Assembly: GCF_011397635.1 (NCBI RefSeq)
Contig: NC_064756.1
Span: 19,577,907-19,641,906, forward strand
Reading direction: 5' to 3'
Source: Epinephelus fuscoguttatus
Lineage: Eukaryota; Chordata; Actinopteri; Perciformes; Serranidae
Length of the DNA stretch: 64,000 bases
This document shows positions 22,401 through 34,400 of this stretch, piece after piece. The position numbers were made by a program, and so were the translations under genes. The notes under the pieces were generated by a model that had not been told where the DNA came from, did no database searches, and saw only the letters and a list, made by a program, of their open reading frames with translations. Within the stretch, counting starts at the first letter, position 1, and each line of letters opens with the position of its first letter.

Positions 22401-25400
22401 ACTGGGAATGCCTCTTTCCATAGAATACTGGGATACATGTCTTTCAAATATTCATCGATGCTCAATTAATGTTAGGCATAAACTAATTCAGTTTAAAATA
22501 ATACACAGATTACACTATTTAAAGATAAAAGTTAACAAGATGTATCCTAATGTATCAACCTTGTGTGACAAGTGCAAGAATCAGGTTGGAACACTCACTC
22601 ATCAGCTCTGGACGTGTCCCAGTCTCCACTCATTCTGGTCTTCAATATTTGATTTTTGCTCAAAGGCATTTAAAAGGCTGTGTGAACCCTGCCCCTTAGT
22701 GGCCATTCTGGGATCAGCGGGTGATTCAACTCATTATTTTAACAGTACAAAGTCTTTACAACAGTCTGTATGTTTTGGTGCCATTTTGGCTAAAAGACTT
22801 ATCTTAACCCATAAGAACCCAGACCAATTTCTCCTTAAAGGAAAATTATGGGGGACATAAAACAGACTAAATAGACCACATAGAACATATTTCTGACATT
22901 TTTTTCAAAATACCACCCCTCACTGTCAGAGATCTGTAATGTTACATATATGTCACATTGGGCGTTAAGAACCTGGATAATTTATCCATCAAGGGTAATT
23001 ATGGGGGATATAAAATAGACTAAATAGACCATATAGAACACATTTCTGACATTTTTCTCAAAATAACACTCATTAGTGTCAAAGATCTGTCAATGGGTGT
23101 TAATGGTAAATTCATTCCTCTTTTGAAAATTAATCAGCCTTAGTCTTTTTTGGTTTGATAACAAAGCTTTGTCTTTTTATTTGCGTTTCCACAATATCAT
23201 AACTTTACCTCTTGGGTTTAATAACAAAATCTTTAACAACAAAATTTTGATTTATTTCACAATACAAAACTTTGCAAATTGAATTCAAAAAAGACTGCCT
23301 CATCATATTGGAGGTCTTCTCAACAAGCCATTGTAGCTGTAAAAACTGAGCTACAGTCTTTTTCTGGTCATGTTTTTCTGTTTGGTAACAACGATTCTAA
23401 CTTTACCTCTTAGGTTTAACAACAACATTTTCTTTTCATATTTGTTTTACAACACACAAATGAATACATTTGCAAAAATTTGCAAATTGAATAAAAATAA
23501 AAACTACTACTGGGTAGTTGTATTTTGCTGTCCAGGGTTCATCTTTGGTTGAGGTACTTCATCTAAATCACCTGATTGACTGCAGTCTGAATCACTAGAC
23601 TCACTTGACTTGTCATTCTCCATGTCTTTGTTGCTGGGAGTGTAATCAGGGTCTTCAAGGTCGTCATCTGAGCTACTTTCACATCCCTCAAAGTCACTGT
23701 CGTCTCCCTGGATGAATGTCAGTGCATCCTGAACACTGTATCGCTTCTTATCCATAATGCAGATAAAATTAAATTACAATTTTCAATTATTCTTTTCAAT
23801 TTTTATTATTTATTTATTTTCATTACATTTTCAAATGATATAGGGTAGAACAAAGTGATATAGGGTCTGTTTTTTTATTCACTGATGGGTAAAAATGGTT
23901 TCCTTATATATTTTGTTAATAACTGGATTCATATGATGTGATTTTTTGTTTACATTTGTTTTAATATGCTTTGAATTGAACAATATAAAATGTATTAACT
24001 AAATATCATTGAAAAAGTTAAGTTAACTGAGCAGATCATAAAAAAATTTCTTATTGTGACATATATGTCACAATAGGTTTTCCATGACAATTTTAAGGTT
24101 AAAGGTCCGATGTGACATATATGTCACAACGATATTTACCTGACTTGTTTTATATCAATTTGTTCATGAAATGTGTTCATAACAGGTTAAATGTAATAAA
24201 GGACTTGTTATGTAAGCATTACAATTCTTAAATGGTTTGAATCTTACCTTTGGCAACCAAAAACAAGCTTTTTAAATTTAGCTAGCTCTGCCCCTAGTGG
24301 TAACCTGGCACACAGACATCTTGGAAATGTTGTTGTGGGAAGACCAAATCACATGACCTGTCACATGATCCACCAGGATGTTAAGTATGTGTCACTCTGG
24401 GACTTCATGAGTTAAAGTCAAGGAGAAAGCTGTTCATGGAATTTTCCAGAACATTTAAAGGATGTGTGGCACCTGTGTCACAGTGGGTTCTTATGGGTTA
24501 AGACACTGGAAATCAGATAATGTACCTTCAATTGAAATGTGGCTGAGGGAGCTCAGCGAGACCCTGTGCATGGAGAAACTTAGATTTAAAAATGCAGGCA
24601 GACGAGCAATTTTTGATAAAGTATGGGAACCTGTATTAAAGTACCTGAAGGACTCGAGTGTGGTCAATATTACACTATGAACGTCTTCTCAAGATAACTC
24701 TGTGATAACGCTGACTGTAAAAAGGTCCTTTTCCCTGTCAAATAGTATTGATCTCATTTGTTGTCAGACGCATAGTTTCTGCTTAGTTTCTGCTGCCATC
24801 GTTGTTTTATAAACTTCCAGCTCAGGCTTACACTTTTTTCTTGTTGTTTTGCCACAGAACCCAAGCTGTGTAGAAATCCGCCATATTGTCATATCCAATC
24901 TATGTATGTTTGATGTTGCTGCTGTGTTTTTTCTTTTTGCGTTTTTTTTTTTTTGTTTTTTTGTTTTTTTTTTGTATATTACAAAACATATAAAACTATG
25001 ATTGCTTTGTAAGAGACATGTATTCTATCCAATGTGCACTTGGCAATAAAAAGAATATTAAAAAAAAAAGAAAAATGTATGACATACTATACTATGATGT
25101 TTTGATGAAAAAATGTTGACATACTATACTATGACGTTTTGATGAAAAAATCACGACATAATATACTATGACGTTTTTAATGGAAAATTGACGATACACT
25201 ATACTATGACATTTTTGATGAAAAATTGATGACATACTATGACGGTTCTAATGAAAAATGTATGACATACTATACTATGACGTTTTGATGAAAAAATCAC
25301 GACATAATATACTATGACGTTTTTTATGAAAAAAAAAATCACGGCATACTATACTATGACATTTTTGACGAAAAACTGACGACATGCTATACTATGACGT

Positions 25401-28400
25401 TTTTAATGGAAAATTGACAATACACTATACTATGACGTTTTTGATGAAAAATTGATGACATACTATGACGGTTCTAATGAAAAATGTACGACATACTATA
25501 CTATGACGTTTTGATGAAAAAATGTCGACATACTATACTATGACGTTTTTGATGGAAAATTGACGACATACTATACTATGACATTTTGGATGAAAAATTG
25601 ACATACTATACTATGATGTTTTTTATGAATAAAATCACGACATAATATACTATGACGTTTTTGATGAAAAAAAAATCACAACATACTATACTATGACCTT
25701 TTTTGATGAAAAACTGACGACATACTATACTATGACGTTTTGGACGAAAAATTGACGACTTACTCTTCTATGACATTTTTGACGAAAAACTGACGAGATA
25801 CTATGACGGTTCTAATGAAAAATGTACGACATACTATACTATGACGTTTTTGATGAAAAAATGTCGACATACTATACTATGACGTTTTTGATGGAAAATT
25901 GACGACATACTGTACAATGACAGTTTTGGCGAAAATTTGATGACATACTATACTATGACGATTTGATGGAAAATGGACGACATGCTATACTATGATGTTT
26001 TTGATGAAAAAATTATGACATACTATACTATGACGTTTTTGATGAAAAAATTGATGACATACTATACTATGACTTTTTTGATGAAACAAATTACGACATA
26101 CTATACTATGACTTCTTTATGACATACTATACTACGACTTTTCTGGCATGCTATTCTATGACTTTTTCATTACTTTTGTTAAATGACATATTATACTATG
26201 ATTTTTTTTAGCACACTTTGTTATGAGTATTTCATTATATTTCTATAACATTCTATACTATGACTTTTTATAGCATATTCTAAATGACATGTTAAACTAA
26301 GACTTTTTTTTGACATACTATATTATGATATTTATAGCATACTACACTATAACTATTTATGGCATACTATATTATGACTTTTTAAATTGACATACTATAG
26401 TATGACTTTTTTATGACATACTACATTATGACTTTTTATGGCACACAATACTATGGCTTTTTAATGTAATAAAATAATAATACTGTGACTTTTTCTTTAC
26501 TAATTTTACTATGTAATGACTTTTTAATGACATTTTTGACATAGTATTGAGTTGACACTTTCTTTGAATGTTTTACTATATAATGATACTTTTAAATTAT
26601 GATTATGATTTTTCTATCATATAGTATACTAAGACTTGTTTATGAATTTTACAACATAGTATACTTTGACTTTTTTGGGACATAGTATATTTTAACTTTT
26701 TTATTACTGTTTCTTACTCACATACTATACTTTGATGTTTTTTCTAGACATACTATACTATGCTTTTTTTATTACTTTTTTGAATGACACACTATGCTAT
26801 GACTTTTTTGGATATAATATTCTAGATTTCTTTTATTGATTCTTTTAAGGCATACCATACAATGACTTTTGAATGACATTTTTCTGAAATACTATAGAAT
26901 TTCTTTTGATGATTTTTTTTGACATAGTGTACTATGACTTTTGTAATGGATTTTTATGGTATACTATTGCTGTTTTATGGCATACTGTACACATCAAGGG
27001 CAGCATGTAAACAGCATGACAATACAATATTACAGGAGTTTTTGAGGACTGACACTGGGCGCCCCCACTCAGACAAAATTGAGACACCTAAGTTCTACAG
27101 ATCCTACAATTTTGGGACAGTCTGAGACTGAGTCCATCGTGATGTTAATTGAATGTTACAGATACAAAAAATGAAAAAAATGTGAGTGCTACCTGTATGC
27201 AGTCGTGTTGTAGATTCTACAGGCTCCTATGCCTCCACACCTCTTCTGGCCCCATTTTAGACATGTGGTGTCAATGATTGCTCCAAAGTAGATGGGTGCT
27301 GGGATCCCGGCTGTAAGACCAAGGACATATTTTCACAACAACATCCCAAAGAACTGAAACATAACAGATTACACTGTTCAGAGCAGTCTGGATAAACATT
27401 AAAATTAGGCTGAAACACTAAAGTTTCGGCAAGTACTTCTACTACAAGAACATTTTGGAGTATATCTGGTAGGTCAGGTGACAGGTATGTTTGAAAGAAA
27501 GATGGCAAAAAGATATAAAACAAGGTTAATAAAATGACATCTTAACCCTGAGCCACCTGAAGATGTGCGATAGAGGATGTTTTGAAGGAAACTTACCAAG
27601 GGTACGTGTTGCTAGAGCATGGAAACCCAACGCCAGAGATTTCAGTTGTGGTTTGATGCACCTTCATGAAAAGAAATTGCAGACATTTTTCAAGCAATAT
27701 TATCAGAAACTGATTCACTCAAACCATTGTACACCAAGAATGTAAACAATGCACATTCCATAACATAAAAATAACTTTTTACTGAGGAAAGAATGTATTG
27801 ATTGTATTGTACTGAAAGTACAATAAGCTACAGAAACACAGCAAGCAACCTAATTTAATTCCAGCAAGAGACAGTGCATCTGCTGATATGGCAAGTGCAA
27901 GTGTGTTTGCATGTCATGTAGGTGGGAATTCTTCAATATCTGCTTAATGACGGTGGGGTTGTTGGTTGCTGTCCTGCTGTGGATCACTGCTGATGTTCAA
28001 AAGCGTCTGCAGAGCAGAGTCACTGCCCGTGTAAGGAGCAACCATGTGGTCATCTTGTTGAGTTCAGGATGTGTGGACAGTTGAATCACTCCACAACCAG
28101 AAACCATGGATCACCAGAGCCATCTGGCATCATGGACAATAATAAAGCGGCAGCCAACAATGTGAGAAGACGTAACATGGAACTAAATTACAGTGCACAA
28201 GTTGAAGGAGCTGATGGGATCACATTTCCCTCCAGTTGTACTTTGTCAAATTCCATGTGACAAATAAATGGCTGATTTATTGATTCATTGATTTGACTTA
28301 TTCTTTGTATAAAGATGTAGGAAGAATAAAGCTGAGGATACAAAAAAGTAGGATGTTCTATATTGTATTATAGAATGTCTCATTAGAAAGGGTGATCTAT

Positions 28401-31400
28401 GTTAGGTGGAGTACTGGCCAGCAGAGGTCGCTGTGGTGCTGAAAAATCGATCCTCTTGTCCAGGGGTTCTCAAAGTTTAGATAACTGAGTGGAAATTTAG
28501 GGAGCAAGCATATGATTAAAGCTCACAAAGCAGAAGTGCACACACAAAACAGAATAGCATATTTTTCTTTGTGATGGAATGATATTTTGTTTTGTTATCA
28601 TATATATTAAATTATATGACTATATTTTACAACACTTTTGATGACATACTGTACTATGACTTTTTAAATGGCCTTTTTGGTATGATATTTTTTATTGCAT
28701 TCTATACTATGACTTTTTATGGCGTACTATACTATATTTTTTTTTAAATTGCATACTTTACTATACTGGCATATTTAACGCATACTTTAATATGACTTTA
28801 ATGACTTGTATGACATACTCTTTTTTCTGACATTCTATATTATGACTTTTTAGCTATACCTTTTTTTAAATTATTTTTCATAGTATACTATAATTTGACA
28901 TTTCTATAACACTTTTTATGACATTCTATTCTATGATTTTTTCCAGTTTTCTTCTGGCATACTTTTTTAAAAATCATTTTTAATGGCATACTGTACTTTG
29001 ACTTTTCATGACTCACAATGACTGTTTTTTACCTATTTCTGACATACTATACAATGAATTTTTTGATGCTATTTTAATGGCATCCTATACAATAACTTCT
29101 TTCATGACATACTATGCATGACATTTTATAACATTTTTTAAATGATGTACTGCGCCTTTCTTATGGCATACTACATTATGACTTTTTTAAAGCAAGCCAT
29201 ATACTACACCAGTTTTTAATGATTTATTCATTCATTCATTCATCTTCTAACCGCTTCATCCTTTTGAGGGTCGCGGGGGGGCTGGAGCCTATCCCAGCTA
29301 CATCGGGCGAGAGGCAGGGTACACCCTGGACAGGTCGCCAGACTATCGCAGGGCTGACACATAGAGACAAACAACCATTCACACTCACATTCACACCTAC
29401 GGACAATTTAGAGTTATCAATTAACCTAGTCCCCAATCTGCATGTCTTTGGACTGTGGGAGGAAGCCGGAGTGCCCGGAGAGAACCCACGCTGACACGGG
29501 GAGAACATGCAAACTCCGCACAGAAGGGCTCCCAAGCCTGGGATTGAACCGGCAACCCTCTTGCTGTGAGGCGAGAGTGCTAACCACCACACCACCGTGC
29601 CGCCCCCTTTAATGATTTATTTTTGATTTTATTAATGATTTTATTTTTATATAACAGTTTTTATGAAACATTATACTAGGGGTCCTCAAAGTTATGATGA
29701 CTAAGAGTTCATTTTGGGAACCAGCATATATTGAGGGATGCACACAAAAAGTGCACACATAAAACAAAAAAACTCTCAATTCTTTTCCATCTCTCTCCCA
29801 CATTAAACTGCCGTGTTGTCCACCAAAATCTCAAATTTTATCTGAAAGCACTGATGACAGAACATAATGCCTGCAACACAAGTAGTGTATTATATGTGCG
29901 CTATTGAAAGTGGAAGTATTGAAATGGAATGCGGATGATTAAAATATGCTTGCATTTAATGTCACATTCAGGGCCCGCACACAATGTTTCTGGGGTCTTT
30001 TGATCATTTGGAACTTCATCCCATTATGTTAGCCTTGAGCTAATTGAGCTAATATGCCAAGAAGAATTGCTCCAAAGTATTAGTAACAGATTATTAAACT
30101 TGTATTTACTAATATTGAAGAAATTAATGTAATTTATTTACTTAGAATCACAGCAACACAGAACAGCCAGTCTCCTGTTCCTCCATATCACACATGCTGT
30201 CCACATAAAAGCCACATCACTGTCACACTAAAGTGGCAGTGTCTTTCACTTGATCCTTCACCTGTGCAATTGCAGGAGATCAACCAACTGATTCACAATC
30301 CCCTTGAGTAAACTTAATGGGAGAGTTACAGCACTGGTTGTAACGACTCATTTCTTCTGGGCCACTCAACATATTAAATTAATGAAGAGTGGTTTCATCG
30401 TTTTAATTCTGAGCATAATTTAGTCCCATTCATAACGAGATTCAAAACTCAGGAAATCACATGATTTGAATCGGACTATTTTTAAACAGTTTTGACAAAG
30501 CCACTGTTTATATGTGTGACACACTGATACAAAGACACACACAAACATGTAGCCATTGCCAATAACAACAAGTCAGCTATAAATGGCTCATATCATTGTC
30601 TGTGGAGGACTTGATCCCATGATTCCTGGTAATAAACAGATGTAAGGTCTGGAAAAACTGAGTAAATAAATGTAAGATTTTTTTTTTCCTTTCAAAGCAA
30701 CTGAATCAAAGCTGCAAATTAAAAATGTTATTGATTTTGCACAGGTCACTGAAGGACACTAATTCAATAACCAGCTACAAATGTGGGTCCGATGAAGTTG
30801 AATGCCAGTTAGCAACATTTGTTCGCTATAGATCAGCACTGAGTAACACAGATCCAAACTCGGGTTTAAAGGGGTTTAAATCATCTACACCCATATTGAC
30901 AATGCATCAGTATATAAGAAAGTCAAAAAGTGAAATAATATGACCCCTTGTAGTGGTTTGAATAAAGGCTATTTGGTTACTTCACAGTCATTTTCATTAC
31001 ATTTTTTTAAATTAAATCTAACCTGATTAGAAACATGTAGCCCGGTGTGCCCCCAAGGGAGATGATGAAGGAAGTGATGACCGAGAGAGCCAGGAAGTAC
31101 GGGAACATCCTGTCACAGTCGTCCTTGTGAGGGCACTGACCTGTACTGGCCGTAAAGTTACCAGCCACACCGACACAGCTACAATTAGAGAAGACCTGGA
31201 GAGACATTCATAGTCACACACATATTGACCATGTATAGCGGGACATAGATACATGTATTAACACAACACTCACATATGTGGCTGAAGATCTCTGAAATCA
31301 CTGCTATTACAGTAATCAAGTTAATCAATAAAAAGAGGCCAACCAGGCACAGTAGACAGCGTGGCTCCCTGCAATTACATAATCTATACTGATAAATTAT

Positions 31401-34400
31401 GGGGTCTAATTAATAAGAAAATTAAATAATTCATAAAGAAAATATTATGACGGGGTAAACGCCATTCAGTGGAGAATAAATAAGTAAACAATAGACTGAT
31501 ATGTGAATAACCTTCTCAGTTATACATTCTTTTTTAAATTTTAATTTATATACTTTATTAATCCCCCTGAGGGGAAATTCAATTTTTTCACTCTTTTTGT
31601 CATTAACACACAGGTCCGAAAGACACACACATGCCCAAACAGGACCTATAACATGCACAAAGCGGAGAGATGTCAGAGTTCGGTTGGGGGGTTCGGTGCC
31701 TTGCTCAAGGGCACCTTGGCAGTGCCCAGGGCGACCCTCCGGTTCCTAACCCAAGTCCCTATGGACTGAGCTACTGCCGCCCCAGTGTTTCATTTTATTT
31801 TTAATAGAGCAGAATACAGACTAATATTTGATGATAAATTTACACTCCCGGTTCCCACACAAAGGAAGTGTTTTTTTTGTTTATTAATTTCTTTTAGTTG
31901 TCTGAAATGAGGTTAAGACAAGCTTAAGAGACTTATACATTTTGTGCTACATCATAAAATATGTCAGTAAATACCCCACTTGTGAATTTTGAAGCCTTTA
32001 GGTGTCTTAAATAAGCGGTTGCTTACAAGTGGCTAAATGAGACTACTGAATGTCACAACACCAAACTCAGCTTTACAGCCTTGTTGTGGTGGTGACATCA
32101 GTCGTGCGACTGTGGTTTAGTTTGTTTATAGCCTAACGTAAGCTTTTTACTTCTAGCAATTGCATTTACGTTCAATTGTAAAGATTATATTGCTGAACAA
32201 AATGTGTAAGTATCATAAACTTTTGTTTTGCCACAGAACTAATTCAGAATCCAATGGAAAACTCCCACTGGCTTTTTCATGAGGGAACCAGGGCAAGGCT
32301 AACTTCCACATCAGCCTAGAAAAAAACATCATCCCTGCAGCACTCTATAGTATGGTATTTAATACCAGAAATAGATTTTCCATGTGTATTATTTCTTATA
32401 GTTTGAGTACCTTGTCAACTTACTGTGTTTTTCCCTGAGCCAGCAGAGCTGGTGCAGCCAGCGAGACAGGGAGAGACATATGTGATGCCATTCTCTCCAC
32501 AGACTGGATCCCAGTCACTCGCTGAACAAAAACAGTCTGAGTTGCAGGCTGTGAACACTGAGTGTTTATCATAAGATATCGTATCCATGCTGGGAGGAAG
32601 AGAGTGAGAAGAAAGTACACATCAGAGGCAATTATTGATTATGCCGTTACATACTGGCATATAATGAAATTTGTTATAGTTGAAGCAACATTATCAGAAG
32701 AAAAATAAGACAATGTATCTTTACAGAAAGTTATGTATTCTTTCATTTTCACTGTTGCTTTCATTTCTACATGTCAAATTAAAAAAGAGATTGTGTAGGC
32801 AAACTAGGATATGGGTGATGTGAGGTGAGGTGAGGTGAGGTGAGGTGAGGTGAGGTGAGGTGAGCATCCACGGGCTGCTTTTAGTCTGTTGTTATGTTTG
32901 TACTGTTGAACCTCAGTTAAGACTCAGCGGTGCATTGGGCAAACACACACTCGCAGGATTTTTGTTGCTCTGTTATTTTACTTCTGGCTGGATTTAAGCT
33001 TGTGGTCACCTGCTGGTTGCCTCAGTGTAACAGCAGTCTACATGTTACTGCTTGTTCTGTTTACAGTTCTCATGCTGTTCTTTCATGTGTGGCCCCCATG
33101 GAAACCTATGCCCATTTGTTGCCAATCCTGCCTAGATACTAGTCCACATTCTCACTCTTAGTTGAATATTACAGTTTTTCTCGATTGGTTTGGTTCATTT
33201 CTTGAAACAGAAATTACATTCTCAAAACAACATGGACAACCCTCCAAACCACTGGGCACTTCTTCACAACAGATTTCAAATTCTCATTCCTTTCAACAAA
33301 TTGCAAATGTCTTAGCACACTTTGCAAATGATTAAATACAATTGTCTACAGTTTGCACAAATTGCAAATGTCTAGCACATCTTTGCAAATGATTGATTAC
33401 AGTTGCCTACAGTTAGCACAATTACCAATTGTATATATCTTGCTGATCTAAACTAACTGTTGATTGTCAGTCAAATGGTTTTACTCTCCAAAACATGTCA
33501 GCATTATTTCATTGTGTCAGCCATCACATGCACAAGAGTTCATTCAATTGTCAAATTAGTCAGGAACATAATACCATGTATAACATGACATTACATGATA
33601 TGAATATCTTTTGCTGATTGATAAATTGACTCAGGTGAATCTAGAATTTGACTATTAAAGGGGGTGTGTAACACATCTCAGATGACCAATCAAATGATAT
33701 GTTTAGTTACCTGACAGATGCTATCCATGAGTATGATTTTTGCCAAACATACATATAGAGCTTGACCAGAATCAATACAATTTCTGAACATGGAGGCACC
33801 TGGCCAGGTAAACAATGACCAACTGCCTGCTCAAGGAAGAGGAAGAAGAAGAGGAAGAGGAGGAGGAGTAAGGGTGCGTGGTGGTGGAGTAGGTGGAAGA
33901 GGGCGAGGGGCACGAAGACACCATGCCGTTCCAGATGAAATTTGGGCTACACTTGTTGACCATGTGATCAATCATGGCCTCACAATGGCAGAGGCAGGTC
34001 GTCGAGTTCAGCCGAATGTGCCCAGATCTACAGTGTCTTCTATCATCCAAACCTTCCGCAGGGAAAACAGGTAGGCCTATGTACTCATTCAACAATGGAA
34101 TTACTGTATTGATAGTACAGTTTACGATAGTATTCCAATTACTGTACAGCAATGCATTACAGTAGAATTTCAGTACATTACATAACAGTAAAACAACAGT
34201 ACAATTGGTAACTCATTCTGTGAGAAATTCATAAGGCATACAGTAGGTCTACAGGACAGGACAGTGCACCACAATACAAATGGTAATATTGTCTATTTGT
34301 GAATTCTATGTCTAGGATTGGACGACAACCTCGTACTGGTGGCAGAAGAACACTACTCAGCCGAGAACAAGAACAGGAGATCTGCAATATAGTGATGGCA

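Larger units (their letters stand above)
21371..25069 (+). mobile_element. 5'-truncated L1-like LINE (ORF2 C-terminal part), split by piggyBac element
   Basis: Inserted into the tandem array with a perfect 17-bp target duplication GAAAAATGTATGACATA at 21354-21370 and 25070-25086, and an A-rich 3' end after AATAAA near 25045. About 2 kb is LINE sequence. The open frame from 21373 encodes the region after the RT core: [61 protein letters not shown], then [11 protein letters not shown] with the Cys residues CDKC and C typical of L1-like ORF2 C termini. The frame is broken only by the piggyBac insertion at TTAA 22804-22807 and resumes in frame after 24501 with [19 protein letters not shown], stopping at 24680. 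5' truncation, A-tail and duplication match target-primed reverse transcription. Confidence 0.93.

Noticed and set aside
22844-22860. End of a 492-codon LINE frame ending in LLKGKLWGT
   Set aside because: The last 17 codons are piggyBac sequence read through the insertion point; the true LINE frame resumes at 24502 and ends at 24680.
19690-27000. CRISPR-like array because of regular repeats
   Set aside because: Spacers are not unique, repeats are degenerate and AT-rich, and the context is a vertebrate intron; it is satellite-type DNA.
29530-29606. Possible tRNA gene on minus (GGTTCAATCCC)
   Set aside because: tRNA-like head of SINE copy B, repeated in other copies with the same body.
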